NCBI GenBank assembly: GCA_006384855.1 | Contig: VCJN01002412.1 | Coordinates: 62,001 to 126,000 of the forward strand | Length of the DNA stretch: 64,000 nucleotides | Direction: 5' to 3' | DNA from: Tetraselmis striata | Lineage: Eukaryota > Chlorophyta > Chlorodendrophyceae > Chlorodendrales > Chlorodendraceae | Shown: positions 26,391 through 37,887 of the stretch, piece after piece | Numbering within the stretch: position 1 is the first letter of the stretch | How the letters are laid out: every line of letters begins with the position of its first letter | The notes under the pieces: generated by a model | The model's input: the letters and a program-made list of their open reading frames with translations, nothing else | Databases searched by the model: none | What the model was told of the DNA's origin: nothing | Position numbers and translations under genes: made by a program

Positions 26391-29300
26391 TCACCTGTTG
26401 TCCAGCCTGGCCCAGGCGCTGGTGAAATGCAAGGAGGGCTCGGGCGAGGTGGAGCGCATCATCTGCGAGGCCAAGTTTTGCCCCCGCCTGCCAGGTACTG
26501 TATTTTGGACGTAGATGATGGGCAGCCTCTCCTCCTGAAAAGGCTGCTGTTTTGACTGCATTCAATGCTGACTTTATACTACCCATTCTGCTGTGCCTCT
26601 GTGCGCGCGTCCACTACAAATTGTAATATCTGCGTCTGCACTCCCGGGCCTCGGTACAGCCTACCGGATTAGGCGTTTATCCTGAGACAGGCTGAGCTTC
26701 ACTAGCCGATACTCTCTTGGTGAAGAAATATGGGCGACATGGTGCATGTTTATTGTGCGGAAGAATCTGAGACCTCCCATTGAAGTGGAACGCTTGCTAT
26801 GGTATCCAGGTCTCACCAAGCTCATCGGCGTCCTCAGCAAGCAGCACGGCGCCTGGAGGAAGGCTCTCGAGATATACCATTGCGTGCCCAGCCTGGGCCT
26901 GAAGCCGGACACGGCGCTAACAAATGCCGCCATCAGCGCCTGTGACCGAGGCGGCCAATGGCGCGAGGCACTGAAGCTGTGGTTTGCCATGGACCAGAGG
27001 GACAATATCTCCTACAGGTGCGGTCCTTCACGCACACTGGCAGAGAGGCAGCCACCGGCCTCCCATGCCCACGCCACCGGTTCCGATAGGGCTTTGCCAC
27101 CCTTTCCTGCGCAGCATGTTGCAGAGCTCAGGGCGGCGTGGTCACGACTGGATGCTGATGCTTGATGCTGCCTGCGCCACTCCCTTTGCGCAGCGCCATG
27201 ATCAGCGCCCTCGCCAAAGGCAGGCAGTGGAGCCTGGCGCTGGAGGTACCCCCCAGCTCCGCAACAAAGGCGCCGCCGCGCAGTTCCTGTATTCTCCCAG
27301 TGGCATGCTGTCTCGCTACTCACCCTTCCAGCAACTGCAACCGCTGCGTTGTCTCGATACCGTGAATTCTTGGCAATTCATCTGCGCGTTTCACCCGCAG
27401 ACGACACGGTACTCCGTGTACATCGCGCCTGGAAGCAGCATCACCCTGTACTTCGTGTCTCATGTGCTGCTCTGTGTGCCGGTCGATGGATGGCAGGTCT
27501 TCTGCTACATGATAAAGGCCGGCTGCTGCCCCGACGTCATCACATGCTGCAGCCTCATTCGCAGCTCTTGACAAGGGCAACTACTGGCAGCTGGCGGAGA
27601 GGGTACGGCCGCCTCTCCAACTGCCATCACGGACCTGCAATTACCGTGAACAATGATGGTGCTTTCTTAGGAGTTCTTGAGAACTTGACCAGGAGGATTC
27701 CGGCAAACGCCTTGCTAGCTAGGGTAAACTCCTTGCATGACATGTATGCTCCAGCATTACCGGTCGGCACACCCAGAAACGGCACTGTTAGATTCTCAGA
27801 TTTCCTGGACTCGAGTCCTTGGGAAACGATTTTACAAATGCTCAAAGATACTGCACTATGGACTTAGGGTGGCAATGCTTGGCAACATCGAGCTCCCAAC
27901 TTCACTGTCTATGCCGCATTGGATTGGCGGCTGACGTTGTCACTTGGGACTGGTGCGCTCCGCCTGTCAGGTGTTTGTGCTGTTGTGGACAGAGCAGCTG
28001 CCGGCGGTGGAGAGGCTGATGGCGATGTGCTGCAACAACGAAAAGATAGAGCCTCTGGACCTGGACGCCCTCCAAGCTCTGTGGCATGCGCAGGCACCGA
28101 TGGCGCAGCACAGCTTTGCGCCCGCTGCGGGGAGCGGCGGCCGTGCGGCGGGCGCGCTCACCCTGTGGGACTGGTGCCACAGCGTCTCGCCTGGTTTCCT
28201 GGCTGGGGAAGCGAACCAACCAGCCACAAGCCTTGGCACTCTGTGGGGGCAGTCATTGGACCATCTGGGCGTAGACATGCGAGCGCCTTCTGAAGATTTC
28301 ACCAACGGCTTTGTGCCATCCACCGGGAGGGACATTTCCAGCCGTTTCCTGCCAAACGCCGGCAGCGGCTTCTCTCCTCCCGAGCGCCAGCAGACAAACA
28401 TGCCGGCGGGTGCTGAGCACGCGCACGGCACCAATCGCGCGAACGTCTCTCACCCCAACATCTGGTCGTCCGGTAGCGGCGCCAACCAACACCTTCTTGG
28501 CTTCCTCACTCCGCCGCCACAGCAGCAGCGCGACACCTCTGATTACCACTTATTCGGCAGCTCGCCAGAGAATGGGCACGCGCAGCAGTACGGCACGGCC
28601 ATGGGCAGCAATCTGTCATCGCGATTCTCCCTGCCGGATCTGCACAAGTACAGCCTGCAGGCGGATGGAAACCTCCCGCAGCCTGCTTCAGCTGGCTCAT
28701 TCCAGCATGGCCCCGATATCACAGGGCTTTTGAGCAGTCTTTCGCTTTCCCAGGTGACTTGCCATGAACCTTGTCGACACAGTACAATTCCCCAGATTGG
28801 ATGAATGCGCATTCCTGCAAAAGCCACCGGATTCGCCTGCGACGTCCCACTGTTCCATGTCACTCAGCGCGCCCCTGTGTGACTGAACTGCACTCAACAG
28901 AACGCTGGGGGCGACACGGAGCCAAAGAAAGCGCACCTCCGCTCTGTTTCATCGGCCTCTGGGCTCAGCCGCCTGCACAGCGCGGGCAACAGCCTGCGCT
29001 TTGTCAACACCATCTGCTGCAATGCGCTCCTCAGCGCGTACGCAAATGCGTCGCCGCCGCAGTGGGAGAGGGCCCTGCTGCTGCTGTCGTCGATGCAGCA
29101 GCAGAGGAGCAAAATCGCGGCGGATTGTGTTGCCTACAATACCGGTAAGATCAACCGCTGACATCCATGCGGATGCCTGTCATACAGAACCAACACATTC
29201 AGTTCTCATCCGGTTCAGGTCCATCAGCCCCTGGGTTCTAAGCGTGCGACATGCTGGGCTGTGGCATCCTGAGAGCATCTGTCTGCGTTGGCACGGGGGA

Positions 29301-30180
29301 GTGGGAGTGACTTTGCCCTTTGCTTTGCAGTGATGAAGGCCTGCAGGGCAGCAGACCGTCTGGATGTTGCATACAAGGTGTGTGAGACTTCACACATCAC
29401 GGATTCGGCTCCTGTCATTCTCGCCTCCGAGTTTGTCGTATAAAGTATGCCTTTGGATTTATCTGGTAAAGGCAGCTCTCTCACTACCGGTGGGAGAGGG
29501 AGAGACAGATGACTGCTATAGGCACCGGGCAGGATAACAGTGGCTGGTTGATACAAATGCGTCGATTCCGACACCTGTTCAAGCGGCCACGCTGCTACTA
29601 GCAGCCATAGCGATGCGAGCAGCTGCTTTCCCCTCCCGTATCGAATGGCTGAATAGCATGCACGACTGCCGCTCCTTGTGTCGATGCGTGCCTGCTGCTG
29701 AACAGCATTGGACCCATCAGCTCGTCGCCGCTGACAACCACAGCAGCGGCGGCTGACACTCTCCTGTTTATTGCAAGCTGAGCTTCCGTTTATGAATTGG
29801 ACAGGTTTTCTACTACATGTTGGATGCGCAAGTTGGGCCCTCCGTGGCCACTTTCAACACCATGATCAGCGCCGCGATGAACAAGCAAGAGTACGAGATG
29901 GTCGTGATGCTGTGGAGGAAAGTCGGAGAAGCCGGCCTGACTCCCTCGGGTATGTGGAGGGCTGCCTTTGCTTGTGCGCCACTTGGGGGCGATGGCCCCT
30001 CAATGCGCTTGCATATATTTCTACCCTCGACATGCATTTCTCAGAGCGCGTGGTGGTTTGACAATGCTAAGCTGTTGGTATGTTTGCTTCATCACAGCGG
30101 CGTGCTTCAACGCCGTTGTGATCGCTCTTCAGCAACTTGGAATGTGGGAGGAGGCGATGGCCATGTCTCACTCCCTGTGA
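26391..30180 (+). CDS. Pentatricopeptide-repeat (PPR) protein, multi-exon, model partial
   Basis: Exon-like blocks on the plus strand with PPR helices: about 26391-26495 (LAQALVKCKEGSGEVERII), 26807-27018 (ALEIYHCVPSLGLKPDTALTNAAISA), 27194-27244 (SAMISALAKGRQWSLALE), 27500-27598 (VFCYMIKAGCCPDVIT), 27961-28755 (with a long Ser/Gln-rich linker), 28898-29145 (ALLSAYANA), 29332-29380, 29806-29950 (FYYMLDAQVGPSVATFNTMISAAMNKQEYE), and 30099-30180 (FNAVVIALQQLGMWEEAM). Most blocks are flanked by GT and AG. PPR proteins bind organellar RNA in algae and plants. One block (near 27565) needs a one-base shift, so the model or the gene is imperfect. The true start is not known. Confidence 0.65.
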
Positions 30181-31414
30181 TTTTATGTTCATGTCATCCA
30201 ATTCATGCTGTGACAGAATAAGAATGGCGCCAGGAATAATAGTAGTAGCAGTTGTGGTTCGCGATCTGCTCCGTGGGGCATCAGCACCGAACGGAGATGT
30301 GGGTGCACCTAGACAGATGATTACCTACCTACAGCGCCGCTGCAGTCCATGATCCACCTTTGGAAGCTGCGGGCGGCGGAATCAAGACATAGCAAGTAGA
30401 CATCCAATGTTGAGCGGGCATGCAATTTTCCGCGCGTGCACATGTAAGTTGTTGTACATATAAATGAACATGTAAGTAAAGCATACTGAACTGCAGCACC
30501 TTCCATGCTCGACAGTGTCAACAGCTTCCTGTGCCCTTACGGTGCCGATTGCTATATATGTTGCGACCACGACATGAATGTGGGAATGAACGTATTACGG
30601 CCGGGGCACGGCATCAGTATGCTAAGAAGAGACAGAGAGAATTATGTTTCCCGAGATGCAGGCCGCTAATCGGCATCATACCTGCAGTACGGTAGTAAGC
30701 CCTGAGTGTGTGTGTGGTGGTGGGAGGGGGGGGGGGGGGGGGGAGTCATTATGCTAATTATCATGCTGATCTTGAGAGAGTTGTCCGGTCTTTCGCAGCA
30801 CGAGTTGCTGGAACAGAGAGAGGCAAGAGAGAGACAGAGAGACCTTACATGGAACTGAAGGTCGTTCAAGGCCTCATCACCGCCTCCCGATTGGGTAGAC
30901 GGCAAAGCCCTCTGCGACAGTCTCAACAGGAGAGAGACTAAAACAAACAATCAAATGTGGTGTGCAGTGGTGGTGCAAAGGCGAGAGGCTACAGTGTTTT
31001 GACGATACAGATATTTGTTATCACAACGCTTACCACATGGCAGCATTACACAGTACATATACTCGTAGCCACAGGTACCACATTATACTAGTACTGGTAC
31101 ACATTGTACAGGTACTAACTCGTAGTATATCGTACTATTGTCACACATCCATGCACTGCAACATGCTGCTACATACGCATGCTTCCCTTGACGTGTGCGC
31201 ACCCGCTGTGCATCCCCGGCCTTTCTATGTGATGCCCGAGCCATTTTGGGAAGTGAAGGGATTACAACAAGATCAGCCTATCTAAATGGCCAGAACGCCG
31301 TGGAATGTTGGAATAACCTTATGTGAGCCTTCAGAGAAGATCACCATGCTGTACTGCAGCAGAGCCAGCAGTGGTGATGCTGTACTTCAAACATTCTCTC
31401 AAAACGGCTTCCGT
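30181..31414. other. Host intergenic DNA
   Basis: No gene seen. It contains 18 G at 30726-30743 and a GTAC-rich stretch at about 31068-31130. A low-complexity GAGAGA stretch lies at 30815-30840. Confidence 0.5.
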
Positions 31415-34400
31415 CTAAAACTGCGGAGCATGCGGGTCGCTCTGCTCGCGGCCAGTGCGCGGCCTGGCCCGCCTCTGCGATGGCTGCGTGATCTGCTTGT
31501 ACTTGGAGTGGCGCATCTCTGCCTCGTCATCGTTAGCCACGCCAGCTTGCATGTTCTCAATGCGCTTCACCAAGACGCGCAGATCAGACAGCTGCTCGCA
31601 CATGGTCATCAGCCGGTCGTCGTCGAGGTGCCTGCCGATCACAGGGGAGCCGTCCGGCGCCGGGCCGTCGTCATCATCGTCGCCCATCTCTGGGTAGACC
31701 TCTGCCACGGAGTCCTTGCCAAAGGTGTCCTCGTCCGAGTAGCTGGGCGCCATCTTGAGCGGCATCTCGCTGCGGAAGCGCGACCGCCTCATGCTCTGAC
31801 CCTTCATCAGGCGGCTCTTGCGGTAGCGCGCCATCATGAGCGCCACAAACTGCAGAGCGCATCAAGTCCGTTATTCGGCTGTCGCCACAGTGCAGGCAGC
31901 TAACACAACAGCCGGGGATTTCTCTTCACAATAGTCATACACAGCGCAATTGCCACTCCGATGCGGCGCAGTCGGCTCACCATGAACGCGTATGCCACAA
32001 CCGTCGAGCACAACAGAATCCACGACTGGAGCGCCTCTGTCCTGTTGACCTCCGAGGCGAAGAATAGGTTGGTAGCCTCGCCCAGGTGCCCCCGGAACCA
32101 GTTCTGCTCCGCGTCTCGGCTCGTGTATGAAGGCCCGTTGGTGTTGTCCGGCCGGCTGGGAGTGCAGAGGCAGATTCGGTCAGCCGGAGAGTGAGTGCAT
32201 GCGCAACCCGCAGGCAGCACATCCAGGTGCTCCCATACCCAAACCCTAAAATTAAACCCAAACCCTGAACTGCTGGTGTGGACAGGCTGCTTAGCAGGGG
32301 AGATCGCTGCGCTGCATGGCGGTGTGCGGCGGTGTGGCTACCTGAACAGGGTGGCGCTGTCAGCGAACTCCTTGAGCGCAGCGTCCAGGGTGCATTTCAG
32401 GTTCTTGTTGAAGTCGGCCGGGTCTGTGGAGCCGCGGCGCACAGCCATGGAGTGGTAAACAGGCTCGATGACGGGCGATACCACCAGGTCTTCGCAGGTG
32501 TCAATGGGCGTCTGGGTGTTAAACTCGGAGCGCTCGCTGTCAAACAGCAAGCGCGGCTTGTTGGCAATCACGCCCCTAACCTGTGCCGGCATGCAACACA
32601 GTTCAGTGTCGGAGTTCAGTTCAGGGCGGGCACTTGGCCAGGAGGTACGCAGCGATGCTAGCGCCCTCGCGGGACGGTACCTGTTCCTTCAGGAGCATCC
32701 CGTAGCACTCTGACAGCGTTTCCTTGAAGATGACGGTGGTGGGGGCATCCGGGTGCAGGTCCGAGGGAATCAGACGCTGTTGGATGAGCGTGGACATGAA
32801 AAAGGGGTCAATCTGCGTGCAGAATGGCTTGTCTTCAGGGCTCTCCTTCATGAGGTCGATCCAGGTGGTGTAGTCGTTGAACCGCGGCGGCGGGTCGATG
32901 TACCCCTCCAGCATCATGGAGCTGAAGTAGCCCACCAGTAGGACGCCGATGAACATCCAAGACACACCGAGCAGGCGGCCCAGCAAGGTGACAGGGGCCT
33001 TGTCACCATAGCCAACTGCAGGGGGAATTTGAAATGATTATTTGTGGTTAGAATTGCAAGCAAACTGTGCGCACATTGGCGCTTGTGCCCAATGGCATGC
33101 AGAGAGGGCCGCATGACGAGGCCGCACCTGTCGTCATGGTGACCACACTCCACCAAAGTCCATGGTCCACGCCTGTGCCGTAGTCCATGGGGAACTGAAT
33201 GGAATTCGCACGCCGCTCAAAGTACCACACCAAATGGCCCGACAGCAGCAGCGAGAGGAACACTGCGCACAGGACCTGGATGCTCTCTGCGTTGCTGACG
33301 TTTTCAAAGAACAAAACTGCCCGAGACACCTTGGGGATCTGAACGCTCAGCACGGCGGGGCCCTCCCTGGCGGTTACCACGACATGGGCGAATGTGAGAG
33401 ACGGATAGCAAAGCATGGAAAATGGTTTGCGGGGGCGCCTAGAGGGGGGGGGGGGGGGGGGGGGGCACCAGCGCCGCGGCCCCGTTACCTTATGTACCAG
33501 CGGGTGAAGGCCAAGCAGCACACGTTGGAGAGGGCAGGGACCATCCCAGTTTCTGCTGCTGGGCAGGAACCTGAGAACTCCAGGTACGCAGTGCCAGCGA
33601 TGAGAGTTCCATCCGTGCAGCCAGCTTGATCCGCAGCTGACCCCAAGTGGACCAGGCCTGTACGGCCCCACATGCGTCTGCCGTTAGCAGGTGACGGCGC
33701 GCGGCCTGCAGACAACCTAGCGACAGGGACACTTGCATTGCCGCACCTGACAAGGCGAAGTCGCACTCGTCTTGCCGCAAGCCATACAGCGCGGCGCTGC
33801 CTGTAGGGAACAGCTTGATTTCGAAGTCGTGCTTCCGCAGAATGTCGATCCTGCGGGCGAGTGGTACGCTCAGACTGTTTCTCGCGCGGCCGCCGTTGAG
33901 CAGCGCGCCCGTCACCCCTCCCGTGCTGTGGAACTGCGCCGGAAGCGAGCAACAACGGCGGAATCGAAAGGCAAGGCGGGAGGGGGAAGGACGTACGACA
34001 TGATTCCTAGGAGCAGCTCGGTGTCGAAGCCCGTATAGAGCTTGCGGAAGTCTGCCGCGCTCAGGGAGACACCTGTGTGCGGGTCTGCCACCATTTCCTG
34101 TACGCGGGAAATGGTATCCAGAATGTATCTTACCGTGCCGCTCCTTCAGAAAGCCCCCCACCCCCTGGACCCGTGTGGCACATACCCCGCCGCCAGTCAC
34201 GCCCACTCAAGACAAAAATCCGCGGTTCTCGCGCGGAATTTGCCGCCAGTTGCGAGGTCTAGCTGTGTACCTGCTCGATGCGCGCGTACTCCTCCGCGTA
34301 CACGATGGAGTTTTCTGTACTGTTGCGGCTCGCGTCCGTGCTACCGCAGCTCGCATCCAAGGGACGGTACCCATAGCGGCGAACCAGGAAGGGCGCCTCC

Positions 34401-34615
34401 TGCGCCGCGCACACCCTGAAAACAGGACGAGTCTGCCACAAGTTCGGCGACAGGCCGCAGTCTTCCTGCTGGACGCCGATGATCTGCAGCCCGGAGCTCT
34501 GGGCCGTCGTGTCGCGCGCTGCCAGCAGACAGAGGAGTGCGACGCTAACCATTGTCGTGACCCACCGTGACACGTTCTCCGACCGCCGCCGGCGCGGGCC
34601 CAAAGCTGAGTCCAT
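31415..34615 (-). CDS. Ionotropic glutamate receptor-like channel with K+ filter
   Basis: Nine exons read from splice sites: 34615-34271, 34097-33997, 33933-33747, about 33640-33488, 33366-33128, 33016-32681, 32580-32341, 32156-31943 and 31850-31415. A signal peptide (MVSVALLCLLAARDTTAQ) is followed by ligand-binding half S1 (ADFRKLYTGFDTELL, NGGRARNSLSVPLARRIDILRKHDF, DECDFALSG). Membrane segment M1 is VLCAVFLSLLLSGHLVWYFERR. The pore loop across the 33128/33016 junction reads GLWWSVVTMTTVGYGDKAP, then M2 LLGVSWMFIGVLLVGYFSSMM, half S2, M3 SWILLCSTVVAYAFMVSRLR and a cytosolic tail. TVGYGD is the K+ channel signature, as in bacterial GluR0. Expected at the plasma or an internal membrane. Confidence 0.85.
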
Positions 34616-36147
34616 CGCGGGGCTCTATGCCCGGCAGACAGCTGAACGAGCCCCGCCAGTCAGCTGGCAAAGACCGTTCTTGAGACGCCAGTCCCTGCCG
34701 CTGGCGGGCGTTGTCGCAGGGCGTGGGGGGGTGCTTCAGGCGGGGCGCGAGGCCTTATTATGACGAGTGCTCATGGTCCATTACCAAATAGTGCGCTTGC
34801 TACCTGAAGTCGCCGCCACTGATAATACGCGCCGTATCTTGCACTCGACATCATAACGGCGCCTCAGTTGTACAGTACCTGTAAGGATTACTGCTTTTAC
34901 CCGCGAGTATCGACTATTTAGAGCTTATTTGCAGGTCGTTATGCGGTGAATTTGTGGTTTTATTGAAAAGCGCGCTGTAGAGTTATATGAACGGACCGTA
35001 CATACTGGTATGAATTACAAAAAGGCACCGTACATACTGGTACGTGTACCCGGTAGTACCTGTACTACTAAAACTACCCTAAAATAAAACCTGTACTACT
35101 ACGGTCCCCGAGTCGGATATATCGGTCGTACAAACGCGCGTAAGGCGGGACAGCGATACACTACGCTTCAAAATAAATGGCAAGCCCCTACTTTGGGTAG
35201 GGTTTGTGCTCACGCGCAATCGAAGCGCGTGGCGCCAATCCTAATATAGGGGTATTAATCCTTATGTTGGGTGGGAGTGCTGGCTACAATAACCCCCATA
35301 TTTTATATTGAATTGATATGGCCGTGTACATTGAGGTAAATGTAGATGTAAAAACGAGGCACGAATTTCGCACTTGTCGAGTTTCCATTAGCACAAATAT
35401 TCAGAAAATATTCCTACGCGCAGCACATGAGGAGTGTTTGGCATGGCTATATAGCAATAGATTGCCCATATAGATGTGCTCGCATGGTACCGCGAGTGAT
35501 CCCGCATCGCGCCTCCCAACCGCTCATGATGCCCACGTCCGTCAGCCTTAACCTATCACGAGGCACGTCCTCGTGTAGGCGGCGATGTTTTTGTAATGAG
35601 CCTGCGCACCTTTTGGCAGCCGCTTCATATGGTAGCGCGCTACTACCTCTACCTGTACACGGTGGGGCAAGCACGTGTATTTACTTACATGAGCTAGCAG
35701 CAGAATATCGCCTTCTGCTGCTAGCTCATGTAATTATAGCTAGCAGCAGAAGGCGATATCTGAAATATATATCCAACTTTTACGGCGCGCGCCGTAAGAG
35801 CATCTTGAAAATCCCTGAAGTCAAAATTCGGCATAGATCGGTGATCGTGGGTATGAGTACCACGTACTGGCGTACAGTAGCGGCTACTCGGCGCATGCCG
35901 GCGCCCGCGACGCGCGCGGCGGCATCGTCGCGCGCATCGCCTATGCTGGCTACCGGCATCCACGAGGGAAGCGACTACATTATGCTGAGTGCCGTGACGC
36001 CAAGCGGCATTCTCAACGCCCAAGACTAAGCGCACCAGAAACTGCGGCAGTCCCCCACCGAGCGAAGTCGAGCACTAGGCCGCCGGCCGTACGGTCCCAT
36101 CGTTTGTTCGCACAAGCGGTAGTAAACCTGCCGCCTCGCACTCATGC
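34616..36147. other. Host intergenic DNA
   Basis: No gene supported. It contains GTAC-rich stretches (about 34990-35105) and the hairpin repeat at 35684-35754, listed separately. Confidence 0.5.
35684..35754. repeat. Perfect nested inverted repeat
   Basis: TTACATGAGCTAGCAGCAGAA (35684-35704) is the exact reverse complement of 35713-35733. The GCCTTCTGCTGCTAGCT word at 35711-35727 is matched again by its reverse complement at 35738-35754. One arm recurs at 60095-60125. This looks like a terminal-repeat relic of a small mobile element. Confidence 0.7.
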
Positions 36148-37190
36148 ATGTCGGGTGAGGCGGGCGGCAGCGCGTTGCCTGTTGCGGGGGCGGCATTAGA
36201 CGCCCCACTAGCCCCCAAGGAGGCGACAAAGCGGGCAAAACGCCAACCTCCCCGGCCTCTCCTGAACCCCAACGGCAAAGGGGGGGCCAGCAGGTTCCGC
36301 CCCCTGTCGGTGACAGCGATGCCGCCATCTCGCTCGATGGGGACTGAGGTCGATGAGCCCATTGCGGCCGAGATCGTATTCGGCTTACTAAAGAAGAGCC
36401 CGACCCGCAACTGCAGGGCAACGCACAACCGGACAAAGCCGGTCTGGGCGTTCTTCTGCCCGGATAATAGTAAGTATAGCAATAAAACGCTCACTATCTT
36501 GCACGTTTCGCCCTTTTCTTGCCTAGCTTATTGTTGTGCCAGCTTTGCACTTGGTGACCAACTTTGCCATCGCGTATAGGGTCATGACTTGTGCTTATAA
36601 TATGTCTGTTAAGTAGCTTCCCTGCGCTGTCGCTCCTTGCGCGCTTGGTGCTGGCCATTCCTTGCTCTCAAATTGAGTGCGAAAGGGTGTTCAGCAATTG
36701 CACGGTCGGATTTATTACAGCCGCCGCCGTGCAAGGCTGTGTCGAGTGTTGTAACGCCCCCTGGGTCGCACCAAAGTACGAAAACGCGGTTCTATTTCGA
36801 ACATCCCTCGCGAGTAGGCTGCCCCAAACCGAGTTGTACCGACCCCGTTTCTCCACCCGTAAGCAGCTCTCGGAGAGGCGGACGCACGACCGAGGTCGTG
36901 CATGAACGGTTTTTAGCAGCCCACCGTACATGGTTGTTGGCTGGAAGAGCCAGCGCTACTTGGACTCCGAATATTATTTGAAAAGCCTCCCGTAGGGCTC
37001 CCCGGTCTTAGCAGGACCCGAGGACCCGCGACAACCGGCCATCCCCCTCAGCCCCCTGCCGCACCCAAGGGTTCTAGGGGCTACCATCGTTCACCACGTG
37101 GAGGTGGGGGTGGTGCCGTCAGGCCTGCCGTACCTAGGATGCTCCGCTCCTGATGGGCCGCTGCCTGACGGCGGCGCGAAATGAAATGAA
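36148..37190 (+). mobile_element. hAT-type transposon relic
   Basis: An upstream frame (36148-36480) has a short KKSPTRNCRATHNRTKPVWAFFCP segment that might derive from an N-terminal zinc-finger part. At about 36610-36700 the words FPALSLLARLVLAIPCSQIECERVFS match the C-terminal dimerisation helix typical of hAT transposases. The frame then runs into non-coding DNA that is shared with 22540-22900. No long transposase frame remains, so the copy is truncated. Confidence 0.65.
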
Positions 37191-37887
37191 ATTAATCATC
37201 GGTAGCGGCGCAACCCGCATGGAGGAACTTATCCGGCGCCGCGGAACTCGCCCGGTTCGCGTGTCTAATGGCGATATGATTATACTGCCTTTCAAAACTA
37301 GCTAGCTATTCATGTGAATAGACACTTTCACCGCCCAGCTGCGGTGTTCCATCAGCAGCAGCATATGTAGTCAGTAGCGTACTCCTATAACGATAATCTA
37401 CCAGCTACTGCACGGTCAGAGTGCTAGACAGTATGCGAGACGTAGTAGTACAACACTGACGAGTGTGTATGCAGCAGCAGCGCAATGATGCTTGTAATAT
37501 CAATATGTGTAATGGAGTTAAGCTAGACAGCTACATACCTACGCGACATACAAGGAGCGGCTGGTGCCATGTAAATGGCGATACGGTACCTATGTTTACG
37601 CTCGCACATCAGCAAGACTTGTTATCACCACAAGGGCACAGAAGGTACTGTGCATGAGTGATCTATGGTTGGACGGTAGCCTGCAGACTGTATACATAGA
37701 CTGCTGATCTACTGAAATAAAGTACTCAAAATACATGCCTGCTGCAGCTTTCTTGCTGGTACGATGATGCTTCGCTGATTGAGTGCGCTTCGCTGGACGA
37801 TGTACACATCAGTACAATATGCACAAATAGTACACGTACGCACAATCGTTTTACATCCCTGGCTGTTCAGTAAGGGACGTGTTGACA
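37191..37887. other. Host intergenic DNA
   Basis: Nothing recognised; short, unbiased open frames only. Confidence 0.5.
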
